A stretch of DNA of 17,932 nucleotides from JACVCK01 sp041940385 (GCA_041940385.1 JBGTSD010000067.1:1-17932), one strand, 5' to 3'. Shown: positions 6,651 through 15,095, counted from the first letter of the stretch. The notes: generated by a model from the letters alone, not told the origin. Translations and numbers: made by a program.

Positions 6651-7856
6651 ATGACGACGACGACCCACCCCTTCGACTCCCGCGTCGACACCGTTCTCGA
6701 AGGTCTGCGCAAGACCGGACAGCTCAAGCACCTTCAGATGATCGAAGGCCCCATGGGGCCGACCGTTCGCCTGCGCGACTACGGCGAGTGCCTGTGCTTC
6801 TGCTCCAACAACTACCTCGGCCTCGCGAATCATCCCGAGGTCGTCGAAGCCGGCCTGCGCGGGCTGCGCGAGTTCGGCGCCGGGACCGCGTCGGTGCGGT
6901 TCATCTGCGGCACATTCTCGCCACACGAGAAAATCGAGCGGCGCATCGCGGAGTTCATGGGGCACGAGGCGTCGTACACCTTCGTGTCGTGCTGGAACGC
7001 CAACGAGGCGATCTTCGCAACGCTCTGCGAGCCGGGCGACGTGATCATCTCCGACGAGCTGAACCACGCTTCGATCATCGACGGCATCCGCCTCGCGACG
7101 GTCATCAAGAAGGGTCTGCACAAGGGCGTCTACAAGCACAACGACCTCGCCGACCTGCGCCGGCGCCTCGAGGAGGCGCGGGACAACCCGGCCGTCACCG
7201 GCGTGCCGTGGGTGGTGACCGACGGCGTGTTCTCGATGGAGGGCGACATCGCGGACCTCCCGGCGATGCGCCGCCTGTGCGACGAGTTCGGCGCCCTCCT
7301 GGTCGTGGACGACAGCCACGGCACGGGCGTCATGGGCCGAACCGGGCGCGGCACGCACGAGCACCAAGGCATGACCGGCGACCAGATCGACTTCTTCACC
7401 GGCACGCTCGGCAAGGCGCTCGGCGGCGGCGCCGGCGGCTACATCTCCGGGCGGCGGAGCGCGATCGAACTGATCGTGCAGCGCGGCCGGCCGACGCTCT
7501 TTTCCAACGCGCTGCCGGCGACGGTGGCGTGCTCGGCCGACAAGGCGATCGAAATCCTGATGCGCGAGCCGCAGCGCGTCGCCACCCTGCGCGACAACGT
7601 TGCCTACGCCCGGAAGGGCATCAAGGGCGCCGGCTTCGAGGTGATCGACTCGCCCACGGCGATCTGCCCGATCATCGTCCACGACACGGCCAAGGCGATC
7701 GCCATGAGCAAGCGCCTGCTCGAACTCGGCGTCTACGTGATCGGCTTCGGCTACCCGGTCGTGCCGGAGGGGCATGCGCGGCTGCGCGTGCAGATCTCCG
7801 CGGCGCACACGCGCGAGCACATCGATGGCCTGGTGAGCGCTCTGAAGAAGCTTTGA
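6651..7856 (+). CDS. kbl: 2-amino-3-ketobutyrate CoA ligase (glycine C-acetyltransferase)
   Basis: A 401-residue PLP enzyme of the alpha-oxoamine synthase family. Kbl cleaves 2-amino-3-ketobutyrate with CoA into glycine and acetyl-CoA, the second step of threonine breakdown. Seen in the sequence: NNYLGLANHPEVV, the Kbl-type SVRFICGT followed by H-E-K-I-E, DELNHASIIDGIRL (H139), TDGVFSMEGDIADL, VVDDSHGTGVMG (D220, H223), the PLP lysine K255 in GTLGKALGGGAGGY, and RGRPTLFSNALP. The SVRFICGT and RxRPxLFSN segments favour Kbl over 8-amino-7-oxononanoate synthase (BioF), though BioF-like activity cannot be excluded. ATG 6651 fits family length; GGAG lies 11 nt upstream. No threonine dehydrogenase (tdh) gene is adjacent, unlike the E. 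coli kbl-tdh operon. The 3' end meets the PilZ gene tail-to-tail with 7 nt between. Confidence 0.92.
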   Translation: MTTTTHPFDSRVDTVLEGLRKTGQLKHLQMIEGPMGPTVRLRDYGECLCFCSNNYLGLANHPEVVEAGLRGLREFGAGTASVRFICGTFSPHEKIERRIAEFMGHEASYTFVSCWNANEAIFATLCEPGDVIISDELNHASIIDGIRLATVIKKGLHKGVYKHNDLADLRRRLEEARDNPAVTGVPWVVTDGVFSMEGDIADLPAMRRLCDEFGALLVVDDSHGTGVMGRTGRGTHEHQGMTGDQIDFFTGTLGKALGGGAGGYISGRRSAIELIVQRGRPTLFSNALPATVACSADKAIEILMREPQRVATLRDNVAYARKGIKGAGFEVIDSPTAICPIIVHDTAKAIAMSKRLLELGVYVIGFGYPVVPEGHARLRVQISAAHTREHIDGLVSALKKL

Positions 7857-7863
7857 CTCGGAT

Positions 7864-8241
7864 TCAGGCGGCGCGCCGGACCGATTCGAGCCGGGCCGCG
7901 TGGATCAGGGCAAGCTCGCCCGCCACGGTGAGCTGTTCGACGTTCGCGGCGTCGAAGGCCAGGCCGATCGTCCACGAGAACAGGCCGTCGCGGCGGGCCC
8001 AGACGCATCGCGCGGGGATGACGAGCCGCGTGCGCCGGCTGCTCAGCACGATCTCGCGGCGTTGACCGACGACCCAGGCGCGCTTGGTGCGGATGCGCAT
8101 GCCGCGCACCGAAAGATCGATGATCTCGCCCTTGTTGCACGACAGCCCGTCCACGCCCCATCGGCCGACGCGGCGCTGGTTGGAGCGCGGCTCGGGCGGA
8201 TCGTTCGGCATGGCCATGTCGTCGCGCACGAATACGCCCAT
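7864..8241 (-). CDS. PilZ domain protein, probable cyclic-di-GMP receptor
   Basis: A 125-residue cytoplasmic protein made almost entirely of one PilZ domain. The ligand-binding signature is present: RxxxR as R23-R-V-G-R27, then DxSxxG as D42-L-S-V-R-G47, followed by alternating strands (MRIRTKRAWVVGQRREIVLSS, LVIPARCVWARRD, WTIGLAFD). Intact motifs suggest real cyclic-di-GMP binding. There is no output domain, so it probably acts by protein contact. The start is uncertain among ATG 8241, 8217 and 8211; conservation begins after all three. It is divergent from the prepilin-like gene across 82 bp, and a receiver-GGDEF enzyme lies about 5.5 kb away, so synthesis and sensing of the messenger are both in this window. 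Confidence 0.88.
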   Translation of the reverse strand: MGVFVRDDMAMPNDPPEPRSNQRRVGRWGVDGLSCNKGEIIDLSVRGMRIRTKRAWVVGQRREIVLSSRRTRLVIPARCVWARRDGLFSWTIGLAFDAANVEQLTVAGELALIHAARLESVRRAA

Positions 8242-8311
8242 CGGGCGTTCGTGGGGGCAGATTCAGGCGCCGGACTCGGGGATTCGCCGCAACCACCCGA
8301 ACCGGCGCCCC

Positions 8312-8317
8312 TACATT
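8312..8317 (+). promoter_or_regulatory. Candidate -10 box for the prepilin-like gene (leaderless)
   Basis: TACATT lies 6 nt before the GTG at 8324, the same spacing as in the PpiC promoter. No clear -35 is seen at 17 nt. If used, the mRNA would begin at the GTG. Confidence 0.35.
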
Positions 8318-8323
8318 CGCTAC

Positions 8324-9037
8324 GTGCGGCGCAGACGCTCCATTCCGAGGAGGGGCTTCACGCTGGTCGAGGCGCTGGTGGTGCTGGGGGTGCTGGCGTT
8401 GGTGATGGGGATCATGCTCCCGACGGTGCGATCGGCGCGGGCGTCGGCCCGTTCCGCGTCGTGCATGGCGAACCTGCGACAGTCGTTCATCGCCTGCGCC
8501 GCCTTCGCCGCGGACAACGACGGCGTCGGGCCCGCGATCGGTCAGCCCTACGGCGCCTGGCCGAACTGGGCGCTGGTCGTGCAGAAGACCTCCGGGATGC
8601 AGGGCGACGCGCCGGGCGAACTGTACTCCGAGGATTCGGTCCTCGTCTGCGACGCCGCGGCGGCCCACTACGCGCGCGAGATGGTCCGCACCTTCGCGAT
8701 GAACGCCACCGGGCACGCCGGCGACGCGATGGGGGACTCGACCGACTACGACGCGCCGAACATGGCGCGTCCCGCGGCGATCCGCTTCGACGCGGTGCGC
8801 GAGCCGTCGTCGTTCGTGCTGCTCGTGGACAGCGCCGTCACGACCGTCATCAGCGGCGCCCCGCCGCCGAACCGCTGCGCCAGCGTCATCGACTTCCGCC
8901 AGCCGGCGCACGTGGAGCATCGGCTGGGCTGGTGGCACGCATCGGGAGGGGAGAGGTCGTTCAACGCCGCGTCGTTCGACGGCGCCGTGCGCGCGATGAC
9001 CGAGGTCTCGGAGCGCTGGTCCGAGCCGCTGCCCTGA
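8324..9037 (+). CDS. Type II secretion/pilus-type prepilin-like protein
   Basis: A 237-residue exported protein with a class III signal: a basic leader (RRRRSIPRR), cleavage expected at G11/F12 in GFTLVEALVVLGVLALVMGIMLP, and Glu at mature position 5. Near the C-terminus WWHASGG...ASFDGAVRAM resembles the H...DG motif of planctomycete DUF1559-type prepilin-like proteins. Such proteins are abundant in Planctomycetota and are generally thought to form pseudopili or surface filaments, but individual roles are mostly unknown. GTG 8324 gives a leader of normal length; the longer open frame (from 8084) overlaps the PilZ gene and is not credible. It ends 3 nt from the convergent PP2C gene. No prepilin peptidase or assembly ATPase is nearby. 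Confidence 0.85.
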   Translation: MRRRRSIPRRGFTLVEALVVLGVLALVMGIMLPTVRSARASARSASCMANLRQSFIACAAFAADNDGVGPAIGQPYGAWPNWALVVQKTSGMQGDAPGELYSEDSVLVCDAAAAHYAREMVRTFAMNATGHAGDAMGDSTDYDAPNMARPAAIRFDAVREPSSFVLLVDSAVTTVISGAPPPNRCASVIDFRQPAHVEHRLGWWHASGGERSFNAASFDGAVRAMTEVSERWSEPLP

Positions 9038-9040
9038 CGT

Positions 9041-10684
9041 TCAGCCGGTGACGCGCACCACGACGAGCGTGGTGTCGTCGGCGCGCCGGTTCATGCCGAC
9101 GAAGCGCCGGTTCTCCCAGATGAGGTGATCGGCGATGCGGTCGGCGCTCGCGTCGGGCTCGGTCGCCAGCAGGTTGACGAGCGCCGTGCGGATGCGCGCC
9201 TTGCCGAACTTCTCGCCGTTGAAGTCCCGGGCGTCCGCCAGGCCGTCCGTGCAGATCAGCATGACGTCGCCGGGGCGCAGGTCGAAGTGCGCGCGCTCGT
9301 ACTTCTCGTTTGGATCGATGCCGACGACCAGGCCCGCGCCCTCGAGTTCGATCAGGTCGTTCACCGTCGGGCGTCCGTCGCCCACGCGGCGCAGGAGCAG
9401 CGGCGGCTCGTGCCCGGCGTTGCAGTACGTCAGGCGCAGCGTCGCCGGGTCGAGCACGCCGTAGAAGATCGTCGCGAACTCGTTGTCGAGCGTGTCGCGG
9501 CACATGGCCTGATTCGTTCGGTTCATCACCTCGTCGAGGTGATAGAGGTCCTGCGCGTAGGCGCGGAGCGCGGAGCGGACCGAGGCCATGAGCAGCGCCG
9601 CGGCGACGCCCTTGCCGACGACGTCGCCCACGACGATGCCGGTGTGCCCGGACAACTCGATGAAGTCGTAGAAGTCGCCGCAGAGCTCGAACGAGGGCAC
9701 GGCGCGCGCCGCGATCTCGACGCCGGCGCAGGTCGGCGCCTGTCGAGGGAAGAGCCGGCGCTGTACGTCGGCGGCGAGGCGCACCTGCTGCCGGACGCGC
9801 CGGTGCTCCTTTTCGGTCTCGAGGAGTCGCGCGTTCGTGAGCGCCGCGGCGCTCTGCTGGCCGATGGCGCGGAGCAAGCTGCGCTCGGCGTCGGTGAATC
9901 GGCGGGGCGTGCGCGAGAAGAGCCGCAGAATGCCGAGCGGCCTTCCCTGGAACACCAGGCCGGCGCTGATCATGCTGCGCAGCCCCTCGCGCCCGCGCGA
10001 TTCCCGCTGAGGATCACGCGGATCGGAGAGGATGTCCTCGATGCTCACCACGTCGCCGTCGAGCGCCGTCCGATCGGGCGCATCCTCGACGGGGACGGTG
10101 ACCGAGCGCATGACGTACGCCTCGCTCAGCCCGTGCCAGGCGCGGATGACCAGCGCCTTGCCCGCGGCGTCGAAGGTTCGGATGGTGCCGGCGTCGGCGC
10201 CGACGGTCTCCGCCGCGGCCCGGACCGCGACGCGCAGCAGCGCGTTCGTGTCGCTCGCCGAGACGAGCATCGACGAGAGCCGCCCGAGCACCTCGAGCTC
10301 GTCCACGCGCTGGCGGAGCTGGGACTGATTCTCGCAGAGCTCGCTGACGATCGAGGCGACGAGCGAGACGATGCGCTCGATCGGGCCGCGTTCGTCCGGC
10401 GCGATGTCGCCGTCGGTCGTGTACACGACGAGCCGGCCGAGGGGCCCGTCGCCGATGATGATCGGCGCGCTGAAGAGGGGCGTCGAGACCAGCGCCGCGC
10501 CCGCGATCGGCGAGGCGCCGTCGCGCACCGCCCAGCGCCGTTCGCCCATCGCGCTAACGATCACGCGCTCCGCCTGGTCGTGCAGCTCCACCGTGACGCC
10601 GGCCAGCGCGCTCACGGCCTCGCAGAGCGCCGCGAGGGAGCCATCGGTCAGGTAGTCGGTGATCGAGACTGGGGCGGCGGACAT
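9041..10684 (-). CDS. GAF-domain SpoIIE-type PP2C phosphatase (RsbU-like)
   Basis: A 547-residue cytoplasmic serine/threonine phosphatase of the RsbU/SpoIIE type. N-terminal domain (about 8-115) is sensor-like, possibly PocR- or GAF-like (LAALCEAVSALAGVTVELHD); a coiled coil (about 115-135); a GAF domain (about 138-288); a second coiled coil (about 288-312); then the PP2C domain (about 320-547). Metal-binding residues are intact: D337 and D340 in GDFYDF, D354 in VVGDVVGKG, D480 in CTDGLADA, and D536/D537 in ADDTTLVVV. Such enzymes usually dephosphorylate anti-anti-sigma factors in partner-switching pathways, yet no STAS or RsbW-like gene is present here. Its ATG directly follows the TGA of the upstream TPR-like gene (TGAATG), so translation is probably coupled. 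The 3' end converges on the prepilin gene. Confidence 0.93.
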   Translation of the reverse strand: MSAAPVSITDYLTDGSLAALCEAVSALAGVTVELHDQAERVIVSAMGERRWAVRDGASPIAGAALVSTPLFSAPIIIGDGPLGRLVVYTTDGDIAPDERGPIERIVSLVASIVSELCENQSQLRQRVDELEVLGRLSSMLVSASDTNALLRVAVRAAAETVGADAGTIRTFDAAGKALVIRAWHGLSEAYVMRSVTVPVEDAPDRTALDGDVVSIEDILSDPRDPQRESRGREGLRSMISAGLVFQGRPLGILRLFSRTPRRFTDAERSLLRAIGQQSAAALTNARLLETEKEHRRVRQQVRLAADVQRRLFPRQAPTCAGVEIAARAVPSFELCGDFYDFIELSGHTGIVVGDVVGKGVAAALLMASVRSALRAYAQDLYHLDEVMNRTNQAMCRDTLDNEFATIFYGVLDPATLRLTYCNAGHEPPLLLRRVGDGRPTVNDLIELEGAGLVVGIDPNEKYERAHFDLRPGDVMLICTDGLADARDFNGEKFGKARIRTALVNLLATEPDASADRIADHLIWENRRFVGMNRRADDTTLVVVRVTG

Positions 10685-12334
10685 TCAGTCGGCGGCCGCG
10701 TCGTCGAGCCAGAGCGTGCGCAGCGTCTCGACGAGCGGGTCCGACGGCGCGTCGAGCCAGGCGTCGATGCGGTCCACCGCCTCGAAGCCCGCGCGAACGT
10801 CGGTCGAACTCCCCGCCTGATAGCCGAGGTACGCCAGCAGCAGGCCCGCGTCCCGGGCGAACATGTCGTCACGCTTGCTCGACGCGTCGCGGAGATACGC
10901 GAACACCTCGCCCAGGCGAGGCTCGGTCGGCAGCAGCGCCGCGTCGAAGCGAACGCCCGCCAGCTCCGGGTGCGCCTGATAGAGCGCGATGAGGTTCGAC
11001 GACGCGGAGCGGAACAGCCCGGCGCCCAGCGCCGCATGCATGCGTCCGACCGCGGCGAAGGGATCTCCCGGTCGCACGCCGAGGGCGCTGACGAAGCGCT
11101 CCTCCGCGTCGAACCAGAAGCCCAGCGCCAACAGCCGCTGGCCGTCCTTCATGCGCTCGTTGTACGCGCCCTCGATCGCGTTCTCGTTGACCAGGGAGTT
11201 CACCAGCGGACGCTCCGCGCCGAACAGCTCGCGCGTCTCCTGCCGGATCTCGTCCGCCGACATCCGCTCGCCCTGCGTGACAGCGGCCGCGTCTCCGGAC
11301 GACACGGGCTCGTTCAGCAGCGACTGTCGGAGCCGCTCGAGGCGCGCGGCGAAGTCGGCGCGGCTCTGCGCGAACTCGTCGGCGGGATCGATCTCCACTT
11401 CCTCGCCATCGGCGGGTTCGGGCTCGACCGGGGCGGGCTCTTCGACCGGAACCACGTCGGGCGACTTGCCCTGGTAGGTGTCCATCATGCGCTGCATGAC
11501 GGCGTCGTACGTCGATCGGGCCGGCTCCACGCGGTCCGTCACGCGCGAGCTGGCCGGCTCCGCGGAGACGACCTCGGACGGCGCCGCGTTGCTGTCGAGC
11601 CGGGCGCGCGGCGCCGCGGTTTCCAGATCGGCGTCCTCGTCGGATTCCTCGGAGAAGGTCGGCGCCTCGGTGGTCACGATGCCGCGCAGCGGCGTGGCGC
11701 CGATCAGGAGTTGCTGACCTTCCTGGCCCTGGGCGCCGGCGAAGTAGACGGGCTCGAGGGTGTTGGCGGTCAGAAACTCGCTCGTGGCCCGCAGCGATCG
11801 CGGCCGCGCGGAGAATGGGTCGATGCCAATCGGCTTGTCGAGCTCCAGCGACGGCGGCTTGATGTTCCCCGCCGTAGCGCCCGTGCCCGCGCGATCGAGG
11901 ACGACCGGCCCCGAGAGCGCCCGAGCCGACGCCGCGGACGGGCCGAGGCCCGTCGCGAACTGCATCTGCTGGCGGAGCGCATCGATCGAGCGGACGTTCC
12001 GCGCCGCGAGGCCGGAATAGAAGGAATCACGCTCGAAGCTGAAGAGGTCGTTCGAGCCCAGCTCGCCGCGGAAGTCGTTCTCGGCGCTGTAGCCGAGCGA
12101 ACCTCGGAAGCCGACGCCTCCTGCGGCGTTGTTGGTGACGATCGCGTTCTGGAGCTTGGCCTGGAGCCGGACATCCCGCCCGGGGGTGTTGTACCCGCCG
12201 CTGCCGACGCGCTGGTTGCGGTCGAGGGCGCGGCCGTCGCCGAGGGCGTCCTGCGCGAGGGCGGCCGGGGCGAACGCCGCGGCGGCGCCGGCGAGGGCAA
12301 TCAGTCCGGGAATGATTCGGTGTCGTCGCTGCAT
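10685..12334 (-). CDS. Secreted TPR-like protein, function unknown
   Basis: A 549-residue exported protein. A signal peptide (about 1-28, basic MQRRHR, Ala-rich core, AxA site before QDA) indicates export. Residues about 38-112 hold an Asn/Gly-rich block (RNQRVGSGGYNT... GELGSNDLFSFERDSFYSGLA) that I believe recurs in Phycisphaerae proteins, from memory only. The middle (about 220-315) is acidic and Pro-rich, probably disordered. Residues about 388-525 are helical and TPR-like (GQRLLALGFWFDAEERFVSALGVRPGDPFAA...), suggesting protein-protein contacts. ATG 12334 is chosen because it gives a clean signal peptide with GGGAGAG-type ribosome site (GGGAG) about 9 nt upstream; the longer frame to 12853 runs over phoR. 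It follows phoR by 133 nt and abuts the PP2C gene with no gap. Confidence 0.8.
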   Translation of the reverse strand: MQRRHRIIPGLIALAGAAAAFAPAALAQDALGDGRALDRNQRVGSGGYNTPGRDVRLQAKLQNAIVTNNAAGGVGFRGSLGYSAENDFRGELGSNDLFSFERDSFYSGLAARNVRSIDALRQQMQFATGLGPSAASARALSGPVVLDRAGTGATAGNIKPPSLELDKPIGIDPFSARPRSLRATSEFLTANTLEPVYFAGAQGQEGQQLLIGATPLRGIVTTEAPTFSEESDEDADLETAAPRARLDSNAAPSEVVSAEPASSRVTDRVEPARSTYDAVMQRMMDTYQGKSPDVVPVEEPAPVEPEPADGEEVEIDPADEFAQSRADFAARLERLRQSLLNEPVSSGDAAAVTQGERMSADEIRQETRELFGAERPLVNSLVNENAIEGAYNERMKDGQRLLALGFWFDAEERFVSALGVRPGDPFAAVGRMHAALGAGLFRSASSNLIALYQAHPELAGVRFDAALLPTEPRLGEVFAYLRDASSKRDDMFARDAGLLLAYLGYQAGSSTDVRAGFEAVDRIDAWLDAPSDPLVETLRTLWLDDAAAD

Positions 12335-12467
12335 GTGAACTCTCCCGACGGTGATACGCGTCGAGCGGCGTGCGGTGCGTCGAAACATGGTAGTCGCCGG
12401 AGCCGGGCGCCACCCGAACATCCTTCGGCCGGATCGGGCGTGCGCTGTGGTCCGATTTGGTACGCCC

Positions 12468-13889
12468 TCAGGGCAGATGGGCGTCCGCGCCATCGACGAT
12501 GGGCGGCGTGGGGACCTCGAACCAGAATGTGGAGCCCTGCATCCAGACAGAGTCGACGCCGATACGCCCCCCGAGGGCCCGGACCGCGTGCCGCGCAATC
12601 GCGAGGCCCAGGCCCGTGCCCCGGCGCTGTGCGCCGAGCCCCGAGCGGCCCGGGTCCACCTGGTAGAAGCGCTCGAATACGCGCTGCTGCTGCGCGAGGG
12701 GGATGCCGATGCCGCGATCGCGGACCTCGAACCGGGCGACCCGCCGATCGGGCTCCGGCGACGGCGCCTCGCTCCACCGGGCGCGGACCGTGACGGTGGT
12801 GCGCTCGTGGCAGAACTTGGTGGCGTTGTCGAGGAGATTGCGCAGCACGACAAAGAGCAGGCGGGGGTCCGTCTCCACGCCGTCGATGGTCGGCTCGATG
12901 TCGAACTCGAGTTGGAGCGAGCGCTTCCGCACGGCAGGGTCCAGCTCGGCGCGCAGGCCGTCGACGAGCTTGGCGACGATCAGCGGCTCGACGCGCAGAG
13001 TCAGACCGGTCTGCTCGACACGCGAGAGATCCAGCAGGTCGCGGGTCAGGTCCTCGAGGCGCGCGACGTGCCCCGCGATCATCTCGAGCACCCGGTCCAG
13101 CATGCGTGGATCGGACTTGGCGCCCTCGACCAGCGTCTCCACACCGGCGCGGATCGCCGCGAGCGGCGTCCGCAGCTCGTGCGACGCATTCGCGACGAAA
13201 TCCGTCTTCACCCGCATCGTCTCGGCAAGCTCGGTGACGTCGCGCAGGATCATCGCGATCGGCGCATTGCCGGTCCGCGGCGTATCCAGCGGCGTCACGA
13301 CGATCTCGAACACGCGCTCTCCCGTCGGCGTCGGCAGCGGCGTGCGCTGACGCGCGCGGCGCCCGCTCTGCGCCGCGCCGATGAGCTCGATCACGTCCGC
13401 CCGCGTGAACAGCTCGCGCAGCGACCGGCCCGCGAGCGACCGGGACGATGAGGAAAAGACGCGCATCGCGGCGCCGTTGCATCGCTCGATGCGGCCCTCG
13501 AAATCGGCGAGGAACGCCGGATCGTCCTGCGCATCGATCAGCGCGTCGAGCCGGCCTCGCTGCGCGTCCCGAGCGGCCGTTCGGGCGCTGTGCCAGCCCG
13601 CCAGCGCCGAGGCAAGCTCGACCAGCTCCATCGCTTCGTTGGACGATGACGCCGGGGCGCCGATCTCGGCGGGCGCGGCGGCGCGCAAACGCGTCAACGA
13701 ACGCCGCACCGGGTGCACCGCCTGCCACGCGACCCACCCTGCCCCGGCGAGCGCCAGAGCGATCCCCATCAGGAGCAAGAGAATCGTTCGCCCGGGCGAG
13801 GGAGCGATGGTGATCGCGCCGACGGTCAGCGCCGCCGCGATGCCGAGGATCGGCAGCGTCAGAACCCAGAACAGGCGGCTTCGAAGCAC
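12468..13889 (-). CDS. phoR: PhoR-like sensor histidine kinase
   Basis: A 473-residue inner-membrane kinase with the PhoR layout: two closely spaced TM helices (about 7-28 and 35-57) with almost no periplasmic loop, a short linker, a PAS domain (about 112-222, LDALIDAQDDPAFLADFEGRI, RDVTELAETM), HisKA with H237 in NASHELRTPLAAI, and HATPase with N-box NLLDNATKF (351-359), G1 DRGIGIP (391-397) and G2 GTGLGL (424-429). Lack of a periplasmic sensor is typical of PhoR, which senses phosphate through the Pst/PhoU complex. GTG 13889 is supported by AGGA a few nt upstream and by the PhoB stop 7 nt before. Paired with the PhoB-like regulator; the divergent phosphate-type porin strengthens the assignment. 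No pst or phoU genes are in the window, so the symbol remains an inference. Confidence 0.85.
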   Translation of the reverse strand: MLRSRLFWVLTLPILGIAAALTVGAITIAPSPGRTILLLLMGIALALAGAGWVAWQAVHPVRRSLTRLRAAAPAEIGAPASSSNEAMELVELASALAGWHSARTAARDAQRGRLDALIDAQDDPAFLADFEGRIERCNGAAMRVFSSSSRSLAGRSLRELFTRADVIELIGAAQSGRRARQRTPLPTPTGERVFEIVVTPLDTPRTGNAPIAMILRDVTELAETMRVKTDFVANASHELRTPLAAIRAGVETLVEGAKSDPRMLDRVLEMIAGHVARLEDLTRDLLDLSRVEQTGLTLRVEPLIVAKLVDGLRAELDPAVRKRSLQLEFDIEPTIDGVETDPRLLFVVLRNLLDNATKFCHERTTVTVRARWSEAPSPEPDRRVARFEVRDRGIGIPLAQQQRVFERFYQVDPGRSGLGAQRRGTGLGLAIARHAVRALGGRIGVDSVWMQGSTFWFEVPTPPIVDGADAHLP

Positions 13890-13896
13890 GATCCTA

Positions 13897-14613
13897 TTAG
13901 ACGTTCTCGAGCGCGCTCGTGTCGTCCGACGGCGTCACTGTGCGATAGCCGACGCCACGGACGGTCTGCACGAGCCGTTCGTGTTCGCCGAGCTTGCGGC
14001 GGACGGCGGCGATATGCACGTCGATCGCCCGCCCGGTCACGGTGATGCCCGGGCCCATGCCGCGAGCGATCATCTGTTCGCGGGTGAGCACGCGTCCGTT
14101 GGCCTGGATGAGGGCCGCGAGAAGGCGGAACTCGGTGGGCGTGAGCGAGCAGGGCTTGCCTTCGACGGAGACCTCGTGGGTGTCGAGGTCCATGACGATC
14201 GGTCCGAGCGTCAGGACGGTGGAGGACGACGCGTCGGTCGAGCGACGCAGGACGGCCTCGATCCGCGCGATGAGGACCTTGGGCGAGAACGGCTTGGTCA
14301 CATAGTCGTCGGCGCCGACGGAAAGCCCGACGACCTGGTCGTGCTCGCTGGCGCGGGCGGTCAGCATGATGATGGGGATCCGGGCGGACTTGGGGTCGGC
14401 GCGGAGCCGGCGGGCGACTTCCACGCCGGACATCTCCGGCATCATGATGTCCAGAACGATGAGGTTCGGATTGTGTCTGGACGCGGCCTGGATGGCTTCG
14501 AGGCCGTTGAAGGCGGGGATCGGCTCGTAGCCCGCTTGGCGGAGGTTGTAGGAGAGAAGCTCGACGAGGTCGGCTTCGTCATCCACGACCAGGACGCGGG
14601 GCGAATCTCGCAT
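13897..14613 (-). CDS. phoB: PhoB-like response regulator (receiver and winged helix)
   Basis: A 238-residue OmpR/PhoB-family transcription factor. The receiver (about 4-122) has D11/D12, phospho-acceptor D55 (LIVLDIMMPEMSG), T85 and K107 in TKPFSPKVLIARIEAVLRR. The DNA-binding winged helix (about 133-228) has LTPTEFRLLAALIQANGRVLTREQ, the recognition helix region TVTGRAIDVHIAAVRRKLGE, and VRGVGYR. The IDVHI-RRKLGE pattern is typical of PhoB-type regulators. Transcribed with the PhoR-like kinase 7 nt downstream and divergent from an OprO/OprP-type porin across 482 bp. It should activate phosphate-starvation genes, the porin among them, but I could not recognise a clear Pho box. Confidence 0.88.
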   Translation of the reverse strand: MRDSPRVLVVDDEADLVELLSYNLRQAGYEPIPAFNGLEAIQAASRHNPNLIVLDIMMPEMSGVEVARRLRADPKSARIPIIMLTARASEHDQVVGLSVGADDYVTKPFSPKVLIARIEAVLRRSTDASSSTVLTLGPIVMDLDTHEVSVEGKPCSLTPTEFRLLAALIQANGRVLTREQMIARGMGPGITVTGRAIDVHIAAVRRKLGEHERLVQTVRGVGYRTVTPSDDTSALENV

Positions 14614-14886
14614 GAAAGTGGTCCCTATCGGGAAGGCGTTTCGGCGGGCGTTGGGCGGAATCGTATCGGTGCGGGACGCGAGTTCGGGTGGTACGTAAAG
14701 GTCTTGACGGAATCTTTAATCCTCGTCGGTGGGTCCGAGAAGTGGTGGCGTTGCCCGGATCATGGGGATGTTCGAGGGGGCTCCGGAGGCCCGCCGGCAG
14801 GGTTCGTTCGGTGTTTGAGCGGGCCGAAAAGGATGATTCCTCAACTCGTCCATGGGGTGGAGCCGAAAACAGTGGGGTTGGCGAGT

Positions 14887-14915
14887 TTGCGTTTGCTATC
14901 CTCGCCTGGTATAGT
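14887..14915 (+). promoter_or_regulatory. Promoter of the porin gene
   Basis: TATAGT (14910-14915, 5 of 6 matches) is preceded by TTGCGT (14887-14892) with a 17-nt spacer. Transcription would begin near 14922, giving a 5' leader of about 174 nt. The strong -10 with a weak -35 is the usual form for an activator-dependent promoter. Confidence 0.6.
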
Positions 14916-14925
14916 GAGCACTCGC

Positions 14926-14976
14926 TTCGGGCTGGAGGCCCGAACCGGAACGGTTGTGAGGAACCCGCCGTTCCGG
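14926..14976 (+). promoter_or_regulatory. Two strong hairpins at the 5' end of the porin leader
   Basis: Hairpin 1: TTCGGGC (14926-14932) and GCCCGAA (14938-14944) around TGGAG. Hairpin 2 follows immediately: CCGGAACGG (14945-14953) and CCGTTCCGG (14968-14976) around a 14-nt loop containing GAGGAA. Both are perfect helices. They start almost at the predicted first base, a position that often stabilises abundant envelope-protein mRNAs. The GAGGAA loop could pair with other RNA. Neither has a T-tail. Confidence 0.6.
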
Positions 14977-15095
14977 GAAAGAGCAATGTGCGTGCAACGC
15001 CGTCCGGGAGCGTGGTCTTGGTTGATCCGCTCCGCGAGACAGGACGGGTGGAACGATGGGCGCCGATGGAGGCGCTCGAATAGGAGACGTCTCAG

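Larger units (their letters stand above)
14614..15095. other. 482-bp divergent regulatory region between phoB and the porin
   Basis: No gene is supported. It contains the porin promoter (14887-14915) and a porin leader of about 174 nt with two hairpins and a small possible leader ORF. The stretch 14690-14720 (GTAAAGGTCTTGACGGAATC region) is AT-richer and is the most likely place for regulator binding upstream of phoB, but I find no clean 11-bp direct repeats of the enterobacterial Pho-box type. Confidence 0.65.

Noticed and set aside
9125..12793. Very long plus-strand open frame (1222 codons)
   Set aside because: It lies antisense to the PP2C and TPR genes, its translation is Arg/Ala/Gly/Val-rich without any domain, and the minus-strand genes have clear motifs. 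Long antisense frames are expected at this GC content.
14690..14725. Pho box near TTGACGGAATCTTTAATCC
   Set aside because: The stretch is AT-richer and well placed but lacks two clear 7-bp repeats with 11-bp spacing; calling it a Pho box would be guesswork.
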